A DNA stretch of 28,601 nt, taken from positions 1 through 28,601 of the IMG/VR virus record IMGVR_UViG_3300001847_000680; one strand, written 5' to 3'. Below, in pieces: positions 1-5,624 of the stretch (within the stretch, counting starts at the first letter, position 1; each line of letters opens with the position of its first letter). A program made the position numbers and the translations under genes. The stretch is from a virus. Below the pieces are notes generated by a model. That model saw only the letters and a list, made by a program, of their open reading frames with translations, made no database searches and was not told where the DNA came from.

Positions 1-302
1 GTGGCGGCGCGCGTGGCGGCAGCCTCCGACGGATTATTGCGCGTACGAGAATACCAGATCGCGGCGGCGGCCCCGTAGGCGTACGCCATGACCAGCGGCG
101 ACGGCACGATGACGACGCGAGGCTTTTTCAGTTTTGCGGCGGCGTAAAGCCCTTCGATTGCGGGGACGATCTTTTCGCGTTCGATGGGCGTCGTGCGCAG
201 GGCGCGTCCGATCCACAATTGAGCAATCTCGTCCATCTGGCGCTTTTCGTCTGGCGTGATGCCGCCGGTTGCCTTCGTGGCGGTGCGTACGATTTTCGGC
301 AT
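1..302 (-). CDS. Hypothetical protein, DUF6745-like N-terminus (partial, cut by left edge)
   Basis: The reading frame opens at an ATG complementary to 300-302 and stays open to the window edge, so only about the first 100 residues are visible. A strong Shine-Dalgarno (GGAGGAA) sits seven bases upstream and overlaps the end of the preceding gene, which indicates translational coupling. The visible part has a helical basic N-terminus (TPDEKRQMDEIAQLWI), then an 'IEGLYAAAKLKKPRVVIVPSP' type stretch followed by an Ala-rich segment. The order 'ALY..A.L..P.VV.VPSP' resembles the N-terminus of DUF6745 proteins, whose role is unknown. It is the last visible gene of the leftward operon. The family call is from memory of the pattern and is tentative. 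Confidence 0.6.
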   Translation of the reverse strand, partial: MPKIVRTATKATGGITPDEKRQMDEIAQLWIGRALRTTPIEREKIVPAIEGLYAAAKLKKPRVVIVPSPLVMAYAYGAAAAIWYSRTRNNPSEAAATRAA

Positions 303-304
303 TT

Positions 305-541
305 CTATTCCTCCATCAAATAAGTATCGATCTCTTTGCGACGGCGCATCAGCGCCACCTTCAGCGGCTCCCAGACGTAGCCGGGCACCGGCGTGATTCC
401 GCTACGCCAACGGTAGACCGTCTTGCGGTCGACATCGAGCAGATTCGCAACGTGCTCGATGTGCTGCGGCCCGTACAACAGGTACGCGACGCGCGCAAAC
501 CGGCGAGGGACGCCTGCCCTCGGAACGCTACTTTTTGGCAT
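305..541 (-). CDS. Small helix-turn-helix DNA-binding protein
   Basis: A 78-residue protein. The start at 541 (MPKSSV) is preferred over longer in-frame starts because a GGAGG motif lies just upstream. Residues about 25-55 form a helix-turn-helix of the Cro/repressor kind, with a recognition helix carrying DVDRKTVYRW followed by RSGITPVPG. It probably binds DNA and regulates phage genes, but no operator can be assigned to it. It overlaps the upstream gene by 14 bases and its end contains the ribosome-binding site of the next gene, so it belongs to the tightly coupled leftward operon. A related sequence (TVYRW, then G-x-TP-x-P) occurs in the rightward gene at 5625-5816, suggesting paralogues. 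Confidence 0.75.
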   Translation of the reverse strand: MPKSSVPRAGVPRRFARVAYLLYGPQHIEHVANLLDVDRKTVYRWRSGITPVPGYVWEPLKVALMRRRKEIDTYLMEE

Positions 542-797
542 CGACGACCTCCAGAGAAATTTCAGCGGCGGCCGGCATGGCATCGCCGCGCGCCGTGAGT
601 AACTGGCGCATGGCCAACCGCGCGCCATTCGACACGGTCGTCTGCGCGCGCTTCGACGAGGCGAGCTGATAAATCTGGGCCGGCGACATATTCAGCAGGC
701 GCAAGTAGGTGGCGCCCGCCACGCGTTCGGCCAGCGGCGTGTACTTGCCCCACTTGTTCCAGCGCATCTCAAACGTGCGATCGTGAACGGTGAGCAT
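528..797 (-). CDS. Hypothetical protein (89 aa)
   Basis: An 89-residue protein of unknown function, starting MLTVHDRTFEMRW. Its ATG overlaps the stop of the preceding gene region (TGACATG arrangement), with a GGATGGA Shine-Dalgarno-like stretch upstream, and it overlaps the downstream HTH gene by 14 bases, both signs of a real operon member. The protein looks soluble and helical, with a central 'ERVAGATYLRLLNMSPAQIYQLA' type segment and a serine/arginine-rich middle. I see no catalytic motif, signal peptide or membrane segment and do not recognise a family. Confidence 0.6.
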   Translation of the reverse strand: MLTVHDRTFEMRWNKWGKYTPLAERVAGATYLRLLNMSPAQIYQLASSKRAQTTVSNGARLAMRQLLTARGDAMPAAAEISLEVVDAKK

Positions 798-798
798 G

Positions 799-1167
799 TC
801 AGTCCATCCTGTCGTACGAGTACGCGTCGAGGCCCGCGTCGCGCAGAACCTTGGCCATCGCCTGCGCGGCCGCGGCCTTGCGTTCGTGGCTTTGGTTGAA
901 AGCGTGAATGCTGACGTCCCATCCGCCGTTGTAGGCCTTGTAGCCGATGTTCTTCGACTTCAGCCAACGCGCGAACGAGCTGTTGGCCGGGCGGATTTTC
1001 ACCCACGCAAATCCGCAGGCGCCGTCGAGCACCGGCTCGTAGGTCTTCAGGACTTGCCCGGTGAACGGGTTGACCTGCTGCACCAGCATCGCCGTCGGCT
1101 TGCACTCGGTGCCTGCCTTGGTGGCCGCGGCCTGTGCCGCGGCCCAGAGTTCGTCGTAGTTCTTCAT
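799..1167 (-). CDS. Hypothetical protein (122 aa), phage-type
   Basis: A 122-residue protein. I chose the start at 1167 (MKNYDEL) rather than the ATG four codons earlier because GGAG lies six bases upstream of 1167 and the earlier ATG is itself part of that site. The N-terminus is an amphipathic, alanine-rich helix. The middle has 'GFAWVKIRPANSSFARWLK' and 'YNGGWDVSIH', and the C-terminus is 'RKAAAAQAMAKVLRDAG'. Similar proteins with W-V-x-I-x-P-x-x-S-x-F-A-x-W-L occur as uncharacterised accessory proteins in several tailed phages, as I recall. Function unknown. It lies between two coupled genes in the leftward operon. Confidence 0.65.
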   Translation of the reverse strand: MKNYDELWAAAQAAATKAGTECKPTAMLVQQVNPFTGQVLKTYEPVLDGACGFAWVKIRPANSSFARWLKSKNIGYKAYNGGWDVSIHAFNQSHERKAAAAQAMAKVLRDAGLDAYSYDRMD

Positions 1168-1168
1168 G

Positions 1169-1507
1169 CTATTCTCCATCGATTGTCTTGAGACCGCCGT
1201 GCTTGGCGATCACTGCTTCGATCACGTTCGCCGGCACGTAGCCATACACCGTATCGGTCGGCCGGTCAGGGTCTTCGGCGTATTCCATGAGCAGCGGCTC
1301 TGCCTCGCTCGGGAAGCCTACCTCGAAGGCGGTGTAGGGCCATGCCGCTGCTTCACGCGGCGACGAATAAAGATATTCCCCGGCCTGAACGCTCATCCGA
1401 AAACCGTCTTTGCATTGCACGGGTTTGACAGGTGCGTAGAACAACTTACGGCCCAGAACACTGGGCGCGCCCGTGTTGAGTTTGTGATAGGTGTTGATCA
1501 GGTTCAT
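1169..1507 (-). CDS. Hypothetical protein (112 aa)
   Basis: A 112-residue protein starting MNLINTYHKLNTG at 1507. The frame is open further upstream to 1972, but that extension is an antisense/shadow reading of the two neighbouring genes. The ATG at 1507 overlaps the stop of the preceding gene (ATGA) and has a GGAGA ribosome-binding site, which fixes the start. The sequence is acidic towards the C-terminus, with 'MEYAEDPDRPTDTVYGYVPANVIEAVIAKHGG'-like content split over residues 75-110. No motif is recognised. It is the third gene of the seven-gene operon driven from the promoter at 1984-2012. Confidence 0.65.
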   Translation of the reverse strand: MNLINTYHKLNTGAPSVLGRKLFYAPVKPVQCKDGFRMSVQAGEYLYSSPREAAAWPYTAFEVGFPSEAEPLLMEYAEDPDRPTDTVYGYVPANVIEAVIAKHGGLKTIDGE

Positions 1508-1686
1508 GACTTGGTCTCCGGCAATTCGCCATGCTTGCGCTTGACCTCGAGGTTCAGCGCGTAGTGGTCGGCGAGCAGGTTGAGCAGCGCTTCCCGGTCG
1601 ACGCGCACGGTCGTGCTGTTCTCGCGTGCGTTCTGTGCCACAGCATCGAGATCGTAGAGCTGGGCGTCGGTGGTCTTGAGGATCAC
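1504..1686 (-). CDS. Hypothetical small protein (60 aa)
   Basis: A 60-residue acidic/basic mixed protein (MILKTTDAQLYDLDAV...). Its start and stop overlap both neighbours by four bases (ATGA junctions at 1683-1686 and 1504-1507), a typical coupled phage operon arrangement that supports it as a real gene. The middle (STTVRVDREALLNLLADHY) reads like a beta strand followed by a helix. No known family, no membrane segment and no cysteine pair can be seen. Confidence 0.6.
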   Translation of the reverse strand: MILKTTDAQLYDLDAVAQNARENSTTVRVDREALLNLLADHYALNLEVKRKHGELPETKS

Positions 1687-1955
1687 AGGACGTCTCCCCG
1701 ATTGTAGTAGCGCGCGAAGTCGTTGATTGCCGCGCGGTTAACGTACTGGCCGTCCCGGTTCGGCATCGGCGCGCGGCTGTTGCCGGCGCAGGCGGCGGCG
1801 TACAGGCGGCCGCGTTCGTAGTGCCACGCGTACTTGGTGCGCTCGTACGCGGCGTCGAACGCCGCGCCGTTCTGGAAGTCCTCGACGCCCTTACGGAACG
1901 CGACGGCGCCGACGATGGAGCTGAAGGTGACCTTGCGAGTGTCTGACTGAGCCAT
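1683..1955 (-). CDS. Hypothetical protein (90 aa), first gene of the leftward operon
   Basis: A 90-residue protein directly downstream of a clear sigma70-type promoter and the shared AGGAGATCGAT leader. Residues 12-35 (IVGAVAFRKGVEDFQNG) and 'YERTKYAWHYERGRLYAAAC' look helical. The pattern 'F..G..D...G..FD......YAW.YERGR.YA' resembles small phage proteins of unknown role. Being first after the promoter, it is probably the most abundantly made of this operon. No enzymatic motif is visible. Confidence 0.7.
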   Translation of the reverse strand: MAQSDTRKVTFSSIVGAVAFRKGVEDFQNGAAFDAAYERTKYAWHYERGRLYAAACAGNSRAPMPNRDGQYVNRAAINDFARYYNRGDVL

Positions 1956-1983
1956 ATCGATCTCCTATTCAATTGACGCCCTA

Positions 1984-2012
1984 AGTATAGGGCAGTCGGG
2001 GGCGCGGGTCAA
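1984..2012 (-). promoter_or_regulatory. Leftward promoter A with palindromic operator-like site
   Basis: On the minus strand the -35 TTGACC (2012-2007) and -10 TATACT (1989-1984) are separated by exactly 17 bases. The -10 lies inside a perfect palindrome, GCCCTA-N4-TAGGGC (1978-1993). The leader GAATAGGAGATCGAT then provides the ribosome-binding site for the gene at 1683-1955. The layout recurs at three further sites (B, C, D). It is very likely a real promoter; the operator role is inferred. Confidence 0.8.
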
Positions 2013-2020
2013 GCGCCCCC
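1998..2020 (-). terminator. GC-rich hairpin after the 2032-2922 gene, enclosing the -35 of promoter A
   Basis: A perfect 8-bp stem (GGGGGCGC with GCGCCCCC) has the -35 hexamer TTGACCC in its loop. It lies just after the stop codon of the leftward gene 2032-2922, so it could terminate or pause that transcript. It lacks a following T tract, so intrinsic termination is uncertain. Confidence 0.4.
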
Positions 2021-2031
2021 GGTGGATTATT

Positions 2032-2922
2032 TCAGAACCCCCACTTGCCAGCGCAGATCGGGCCGATGCCGCGGCGGATGCTTTCCGGGTTGGTCAGCAT
2101 GATGCCGCAGCAGCCGCAGGGAATGCTGAGCGTCGGGTCGTCGAGCAGCATCTTGGCACGGCGTTCGGCGTCGGCACGCACGGCCTCGCCCGGGTTCGCC
2201 ATGACCTCCTGCAGCGCCGGCAGGCGGCTCTGATCGAAGTCGCGGGCAGGCCGGAAGCTCGAGGCGTCGCGGGCGATCTTGCCGACATACTGGCCGCGGT
2301 CCTTGACGTAGATCGCGCCGGGGTTGTTGCCGTGGTCGGGCGCCAGCGAGAAGGTAAACTCGGCGATCATGACCTTCTTGCGGACCTGCAGGGCGGTGCG
2401 GATGGCGGTGACGTCCATGGCAGTGTCCTGCGACGCCTGCTTCTGTTCGCGCTCCGCAGCCCACTGGGCGCTGCGCGCCATGCCCTTCTGGACGACGGCC
2501 ATCTGGCCGTCGGTCAGCTCGCGGCCGTTCAGCAGGCGGGTCTCGAAGTCCTGCAGCATCGTGGCATAGCTGGCGGGCAGGCGGTCGCGGCGCGCCAGCG
2601 TGTCGCTGAGCCACTTCAGCTCGGCCTGATGGTCGGCGACGACCTCGGCCTTGGCGATAGCCGTGCGCTGGCGGGCGGCGGCGCGCGTCTCGGGCGCCGT
2701 CTTGAAAGTCTTCGAGCCCTTGCCCTTGCAAGCAAAGCAATCGCCAAGCACGCGACCGCTATAGCTCATGAACTTGCCGGTGCCGCGGCACTTCGGGCAG
2801 CTCTCGACGTGCCCCATCTCGCGGACGCGGGTCAGGCCGGCGTCGGTCGGCAGGGCCTTCGGCTGGTCGGTGACGTGGCCGTCGAGCAGGTCGTCTAGGC
2901 TGTCATTCAGGTCGGCGTTCAT
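2032..2922 (-). CDS. Two-zinc-finger protein with DnaJ-like CxxCxGxG repeats and DUF6011-like C-terminus
   Basis: A 296-residue protein. Residues 42-50 (CPKCRGTGK) and 62-69 (CFACKGKG) form a CxxCxGxG pair like half of the DnaJ zinc-binding domain. The last 28 residues contain C269-G-C-C272 and 'NPESIRRGIGPIC', ending at C290, the signature of DUF6011, a small zinc-binding module common in phage proteins. Between them are charged helices with a basic, Gln-rich segment. Function is unknown; a nucleic-acid or protein binding role is likely from the zinc modules. It has its own promoter (B) and the shared leader, and is followed by the hairpin at 1998-2020. Confidence 0.75.
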   Translation of the reverse strand: MNADLNDSLDDLLDGHVTDQPKALPTDAGLTRVREMGHVESCPKCRGTGKFMSYSGRVLGDCFACKGKGSKTFKTAPETRAAARQRTAIAKAEVVADHQAELKWLSDTLARRDRLPASYATMLQDFETRLLNGRELTDGQMAVVQKGMARSAQWAAEREQKQASQDTAMDVTAIRTALQVRKKVMIAEFTFSLAPDHGNNPGAIYVKDRGQYVGKIARDASSFRPARDFDQSRLPALQEVMANPGEAVRADAERRAKMLLDDPTLSIPCGCCGIMLTNPESIRRGIGPICAGKWGF

Positions 2923-2946
2923 GTCGATCTCCTATTCAATGTCCCG

Positions 2947-2976
2947 AATATGGGGCACTGAAGGGCTGGTCGTCAA
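2947..2976 (-). promoter_or_regulatory. Leftward promoter B with operator-like site
   Basis: On the minus strand, TTGACG (2976-2971) is followed after 18 bases by CATATT (2952-2947). An imperfect palindrome spans 2941-2958 (GTGCCC...CGGGAC). The leader ATTGAATAGGAGATCGAC to the ATG at 2922 is almost identical to that of promoters A, C and D. The upstream extended -35 context GCGCTTGAC is shared as well. Confidence 0.7.
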
Positions 2977-3440
2977 GCGCTTTTTTCCACCACGTTGCTC
3001 GATTTCCGATGTCGAGCACCGTGGGCAATCGCGGCGCGCATCTGGGCGCGCCAGTGCTGCTTCACGGCCCGTTCCATCTTCGGGCGGCGGATGTAGCGCG
3101 CGGTGTCGTCGGCGTCATGCATCAGGTCGAGCACTTCGCCCGGCGCCGGCTCCAGCCACGTATGGCCCGAGAAGCCGCCGTCATCGTCGACGGTCTGGTC
3201 GGCAAGGTACAGGCGCCCGGCGCGCTCGTCGTAGCCGTCGCAGCCCCACCCGCCGCGCATCGACAGGTACGGGTCGTCGGTAAAACCTGCCGGCCAGAAT
3301 AATGCCCCGACGCGGATATGGCGCAGGGTCAGGCCGCGCAGGCCCGCCACGGCCGACGCGACGATGATGCAGGTGCGATCCGGGTTGCAGCCCGGGATGA
3401 CGCGGCGGGCGATGTCGTGGGCCCGTTCGAGGTCGGTCAT
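2973..3440 (-). CDS. Hypothetical protein with a possible Cys-His-Asp (papain/transglutaminase-like) triad
   Basis: A 155-residue protein starting MTDLERAHDIARR at 3440, chosen over an open upstream extension because GGGAG precedes it and the extension is a low-complexity Arg/Pro shadow of the neighbouring gene. C24 lies at the start of a hydrophobic helix (CIIVASAVAGL), then come 'GHTWLEPAPGEVLDL' with H93 and D105. The order Cys at a helix N-terminus, His before a Trp strand and Asp in the next strand is that of transglutaminase-like and papain-like thiol enzymes. This is my inference from motif order only. The gene is translationally coupled to the 71-aa gene upstream, with their ends a few bases apart. 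The end of the gene overlaps the promoter B region. Confidence 0.65.
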   Translation of the reverse strand: MTDLERAHDIARRVIPGCNPDRTCIIVASAVAGLRGLTLRHIRVGALFWPAGFTDDPYLSMRGGWGCDGYDERAGRLYLADQTVDDDGGFSGHTWLEPAPGEVLDLMHDADDTARYIRRPKMERAVKQHWRAQMRAAIAHGARHRKSSNVVEKSA

Positions 3441-3445
3441 CCGGG

Positions 3446-3661
3446 CTACTCCCGGCTGCCGGTGACCAGCTCGCGGCCGGCGTTGATCATGGCGTCGCCC
3501 CGGGCGACGCCGCCGCGGCCCCAGCCGCCGATCAGGGCCGGGCCTTCGCCGACGACGTGGTTCAGGTAGTAGGCCTTCAGGCACGCCTCGAGGCCATGCT
3601 TGGCGACGGCGGCGCGCGAGGCGCGGGTCAGTTGCTGGGTCGGGGTCTTCTGAATGAACAT
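3446..3661 (-). CDS. Hypothetical protein (71 aa)
   Basis: A 71-residue protein (MFIQKTPTQQLTRASRAAVAK) driven by promoter C with the shared AGGAGATCGAC leader. It has an amphipathic helical N-terminal half and a glycine-rich C-terminus (GGWGRGGVARG). It is followed closely by the 155-aa gene, whose Shine-Dalgarno lies inside its last codons. I do not recognise a family and see no membrane segment. Confidence 0.65.
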   Translation of the reverse strand: MFIQKTPTQQLTRASRAAVAKHGLEACLKAYYLNHVVGEGPALIGGWGRGGVARGDAMINAGRELVTGSRE

Positions 3662-3685
3662 GTCGATCTCCTATTCGATGTCCCT

Positions 3686-3714
3686 ACTATGAGACAGTGA
3701 GGGGGCGCCGTCAA
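3686..3714 (-). promoter_or_regulatory. Leftward promoter C with operator-like site
   Basis: On the minus strand TTGACG (3714-3709) and CATAGT (3691-3686) are spaced by 17 bases. An imperfect palindrome GTCTC...GGGAC covers 3680-3695 over the -10. The -35 is the loop of a perfect 7-bp GGGGCGC/GCGCCCC hairpin at 3702-3721. The leader ATCGAATAGGAGATCGAC matches the other three leftward promoters. Confidence 0.75.
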
Positions 3715-3721
3715 GCGCCCC
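3702..3721 (-). terminator. GC-rich hairpin after the 3729-4451 gene, enclosing the -35 of promoter C
   Basis: A 7-bp perfect stem with loop TTGACG begins a few bases after the stop codon of the leftward gene 3729-4451. It could attenuate or terminate transcription from promoter D. No T tract follows, so the terminator call is weak. Confidence 0.35.
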
Positions 3722-3728
3722 TTATGAA

Positions 3729-4451
3729 TTATTTCGCCTTCGGGAGCGGGCGGGGCGCCCACGCGGCGAGGCGGGCGGTCGCGTCCTTGATGATGCGGCC
3801 CATGCTCGACACCGTACCGAGATGATGCGCGCGGGCCTTGCGGTCGAGGCAGTCATACTCGAGGGCAATCCGGCTGCGCGACAGGGCGCGCTCGGCGGCT
3901 TCGATGGTGGCCACGATGCCTTCAGGCGAGACCTCGATGGGCAGGTAGCCGACGCCGAAGCAGGAGCCGCTCTGGTAGCCCCAGCGGATGGTGAAGCCGT
4001 GCTTCACGATCCGGCCGCCGCTCAGCTTGACGTTCATGCCGCAGCACGAGCAGGTGCCGGTGTTGTCGAGCGTGCGCTCCGGGGTCTTGCGGCCGCCGAC
4101 GGCCGGCTTGCGGGCCTTGACCACACGGCCCTTGGCGGCGGCGAGCAAGTCGGCGGCCGGCGTAAAGGTCGTCACGATGGCACGGTAGGCCTCAAGGGCC
4201 AGCCGAAACTCGCCCTCGACGGGCGCCGGCAGCTTCTTGGCGAACGCCTTCAACGTGTGCGCCATGGGGAAGCCGTAATAGGCATCAGTCAGGAAGGCGC
4301 CGCCATCGCGGCCGCCGGTGGCGAGGAACGTCGTGTTCGCGGCGCTGTGCGCCTTCTCGATCAGCCGGTTGAGACGGCTCTTTAGTTCGACGTAGTCGAC
4401 GTTGTAGATGACTTCGGCTTTGAGGGCGGTTTCGATCTGTTGCAAATCCAT
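3729..4451 (-). CDS. Hypothetical zinc-ribbon-like phage protein (240 aa)
   Basis: A 240-residue protein. The N-terminal half is helical (LKSRLNRLIEKAHSA). At residues 134-137 there is CSCC, followed by 'VKLSGGRIVKHGF' with H151 and 'GSCFG' with C164, a plausible zinc site. The sequence 'LSGGRIVKHGF....G....GSCFG..Y.P.E.S' is typical of a family of uncharacterised phage proteins as I recall. The C-terminal part is again helical and basic. It is the leftward gene nearest the divergent control region and is served by promoter D, so it is probably expressed early. Exact function unknown. Confidence 0.75.
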   Translation of the reverse strand: MDLQQIETALKAEVIYNVDYVELKSRLNRLIEKAHSAANTTFLATGGRDGGAFLTDAYYGFPMAHTLKAFAKKLPAPVEGEFRLALEAYRAIVTTFTPAADLLAAAKGRVVKARKPAVGGRKTPERTLDNTGTCSCCGMNVKLSGGRIVKHGFTIRWGYQSGSCFGVGYLPIEVSPEGIVATIEAAERALSRSRIALEYDCLDRKARAHHLGTVSSMGRIIKDATARLAAWAPRPLPKAK

Positions 4452-4475
4452 GCCGATCTCCTATTCGATGCCCCG

Positions 4476-4504
4476 GAGATAGGGCAGTAAGAACAGGGTG
4501 TCAA
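4476..4504 (-). promoter_or_regulatory. Leftward promoter D with operator-like site
   Basis: On the minus strand TTGACA (4504-4499) matches the -35 consensus, followed after 17 bases by TATCTC (4481-4476). A partial palindrome GCCC...GGGGC spans 4470-4485 over the -10. The leader CATCGAATAGGAGATCGGC precedes the ATG at 4451. It is the first of the four leftward promoters and has the best -35. Confidence 0.75.
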
Positions 4505-4626
4505 GCGCTCCCGCGGATCATTTTCGCCCGGGCTCGATGCCGCGGCGGTGAATAGCTCGGCAAGGGGAGGAAGGCGCCTTCGCATGCCTAGGGCCCGTCC
4601 CTGTTTTAGGGTTACGTAATTACGAA

Positions 4627-4858
4627 CTGGTACCCTATTGTAAAAATGCAGCGGAGCAATGAAAAAGACTGTTTACAGTGTATGAGGGTAGTATAATACC
4701 TATATAATATATAATAAAATAATATACTATAGGAATAGGATAGCGGACGCCCGTAGCCGCCGGTGGAAATATCGTAGACTTTTCACGCGGACTCGGGACC
4801 TGAATGCCTGCAAACAGTTTTATTTGCGGCGTTGCTATCTTCTGCGATAGGGTACCAG
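4627..4858. repeat. Perfect 12-bp inverted repeat bracketing the AT-rich island
   Basis: CTGGTACCCTAT at 4627-4638 is the exact reverse complement of ATAGGGTACCAG at 4847-4858. A second pair, ACTGTTT (4669-4675) and AAACAGT (4812-4818), lies nested with nearly the same centre, and partial similarity extends between them (GCAAT/AAA tracts), so the two arms look like a diverged inverted duplication of about 55 bases around the AT-rich core. Confidence 0.7.
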
Positions 4859-4877
4859 CCAAGACTGAGGTGACCCT

Positions 4878-5192
4878 GTGAGAAAACGGCTTCCCCCCGG
4901 CGTCGTCCGGGCCATTCGATTGGCGCCCTGCGGCGATACTGTAGCGGCTCGCGAATTCGATGTCGCGCTATCGACAGTAGCGAATATCCGCGCCCGGCGC
5001 GTGCATTTCGACGTGCCGGACGAATGGCCAGCGCCAGAGATTGGCGGCGCCCGCCGGCTCACGGACGAGCAGGTACGGGCGATCCGGGCCAGCGCCGCGA
5101 CGCTACAGGCCGACGCGGCCCGTTACGGGGTATCGATCACGACGATCCGACTTATCCGCAAGCGGCAGCAAATTTATCTGGACGTCGCTTGA
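4878..5192 (+). CDS. Tandem helix-turn-helix DNA-binding protein
   Basis: A 104-residue basic protein with a GTG start at 4878, preceded by a TGAGGTGA Shine-Dalgarno. It contains two similar helix-turn-helix units: residues about 8-41 (VVRAIRLAPCGDTVAAREF then LSTVANIRARR) and about 61-97 (LTDEQVRAIRASAATLQAD then ARYGVSITTIRLIRKR). The 'LTDEQVRAIR..A...YGVS..TI..IR' form is common in DNA-binding domains attached to phage HNH enzymes and regulators. There is no nuclease domain here, so it may be a repressor or activator. It is the first rightward gene beside the divergent region, a usual place for a switch regulator. Its stop codon lies inside the TGACA-N3-TGTCA palindrome of the next promoter, making autoregulation or local control plausible. 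Confidence 0.75.
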   Translation: MRKRLPPGVVRAIRLAPCGDTVAAREFDVALSTVANIRARRVHFDVPDEWPAPEIGGARRLTDEQVRAIRASAATLQADAARYGVSITTIRLIRKRQQIYLDVA

Positions 5193-5217
5193 CAATATGT
5201 CAGTGATCGAGTAGAAC
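5189..5217 (+). promoter_or_regulatory. Rightward promoter with TGACA-N3-TGTCA palindrome
   Basis: TTGACA (5189-5194) with upstream CGC, and a TAGAAC -10-like hexamer 17 bases downstream (5212-5217). The -35 overlaps a perfect palindrome TGACA-ATA-TGTCA (5190-5202). The same palindrome form recurs at 8832-8844 and 19738-19750. The -10 is weak, so an activator may be required. Downstream are a 5' untranslated stretch and the gene at 5262. Confidence 0.6.
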
Positions 5218-5261
5218 ATGCTTACCCCAGAGGACGGGGCCAACTGAAAAGGATCGAATAC

Positions 5262-5546
5262 ATGACTACTTCCAAGTTCGTTGACGAGTACGCGGTGGTG
5301 AAGGCTCAGATCGAGGCGCTCACCAAGCAGGCCGACCTGCTCAAGACCAAGCTGCTGGCGCTCGGCGTCGCCGAGGTCGAGGGCAAGACTTTCAAGATCA
5401 AGATCAACACGTTCGAGCAGACCCGCCTCGAGATGCCGGTCGTGCGCTCGTACCTGACCGAGGAGCAGCTCCTCGCGGCCAGCAAGACCATCACGGTCAC
5501 CAAGCTCACGGTCAGCGCACGCGCTGGCAAGGTGCTCGCGGCGTAG
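5262..5546 (+). CDS. Small coiled-coil phage protein (94 aa)
   Basis: A 94-residue protein starting MTTSKFVDEYAVV with an AAGGA ribosome-binding site. Residues about 10-35 form a predicted coiled coil (VVKAQIEALTKQADLLKTKLLALG), followed by a beta-like part (EGKTFKIKINTFEQTRL) and a conserved-looking 'VRSYLTEEQLLAASKTITVTKLTV' region. It resembles small phage proteins of unknown function that carry a coiled coil and a KTI-type C-terminus. It is a monocistronic unit between the promoter at 5189 and the strong terminator at 5569, so it may be highly expressed. Confidence 0.7.
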   Translation: MTTSKFVDEYAVVKAQIEALTKQADLLKTKLLALGVAEVEGKTFKIKINTFEQTRLEMPVVRSYLTEEQLLAASKTITVTKLTVSARAGKVLAA

Positions 5547-5568
5547 TCGCGGCCGCCGCGGCTACCGG

Positions 5569-5600
5569 AAAGGGCCAGCCCGCAAGGGCTGGCCTTTTTT
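5569..5600 (+). terminator. Rho-independent terminator
   Basis: A perfect 9-bp stem GGCCAGCCC (5573-5581) and GGGCTGGCC (5586-5594), loop GCAA, followed by six T residues (5595-5600) and preceded by AAA. This is a classic intrinsic terminator closing the unit of the 94-aa gene and separating it from the packaging genes. Confidence 0.93.
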
Positions 5601-5624
5601 GTCATTTTGGCGTACGGTCGCCGG

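Larger units (their letters stand above)
4452..4877. other. Divergent intergenic control region with AT-rich island
   Basis: About 425 bases without a convincing gene lie between the leftward and rightward transcription units. The stretch 4690-4733 is almost pure A/T in an otherwise GC-rich genome and contains TATAAT twice (4692-4697, 4703-4708) and an imperfect hairpin from CCTATA (4699) to TATAGG (4733). A 10-bp palindrome CGTAATTACG occurs near 4614-4623. No good -35 at the right spacing from the TATAAT boxes was found. A replication origin or a regulatory switch region is plausible. No RNA gene was recognised. Confidence 0.55.

Noticed and set aside
1508-1972. Upstream extension of the 112-aa gene to 1972
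   Set aside because: It overlaps two well-supported genes in another frame and is low complexity; the coupled ATG at 1507 with GGAGA is a better start.
2027-2740. Minus-strand frame inside the zinc-finger gene
   Set aside because: Arg/Pro/Gly-rich shadow of the 2032-2922 gene in a different frame, without a start site that fits.
4635-4862. Minus-strand frame of 75 codons in the AT-rich region with a hydrophobic stretch
   Set aside because: No ribosome-binding site seen, composition explained by the AT-rich island, and it lies across the inverted repeat.
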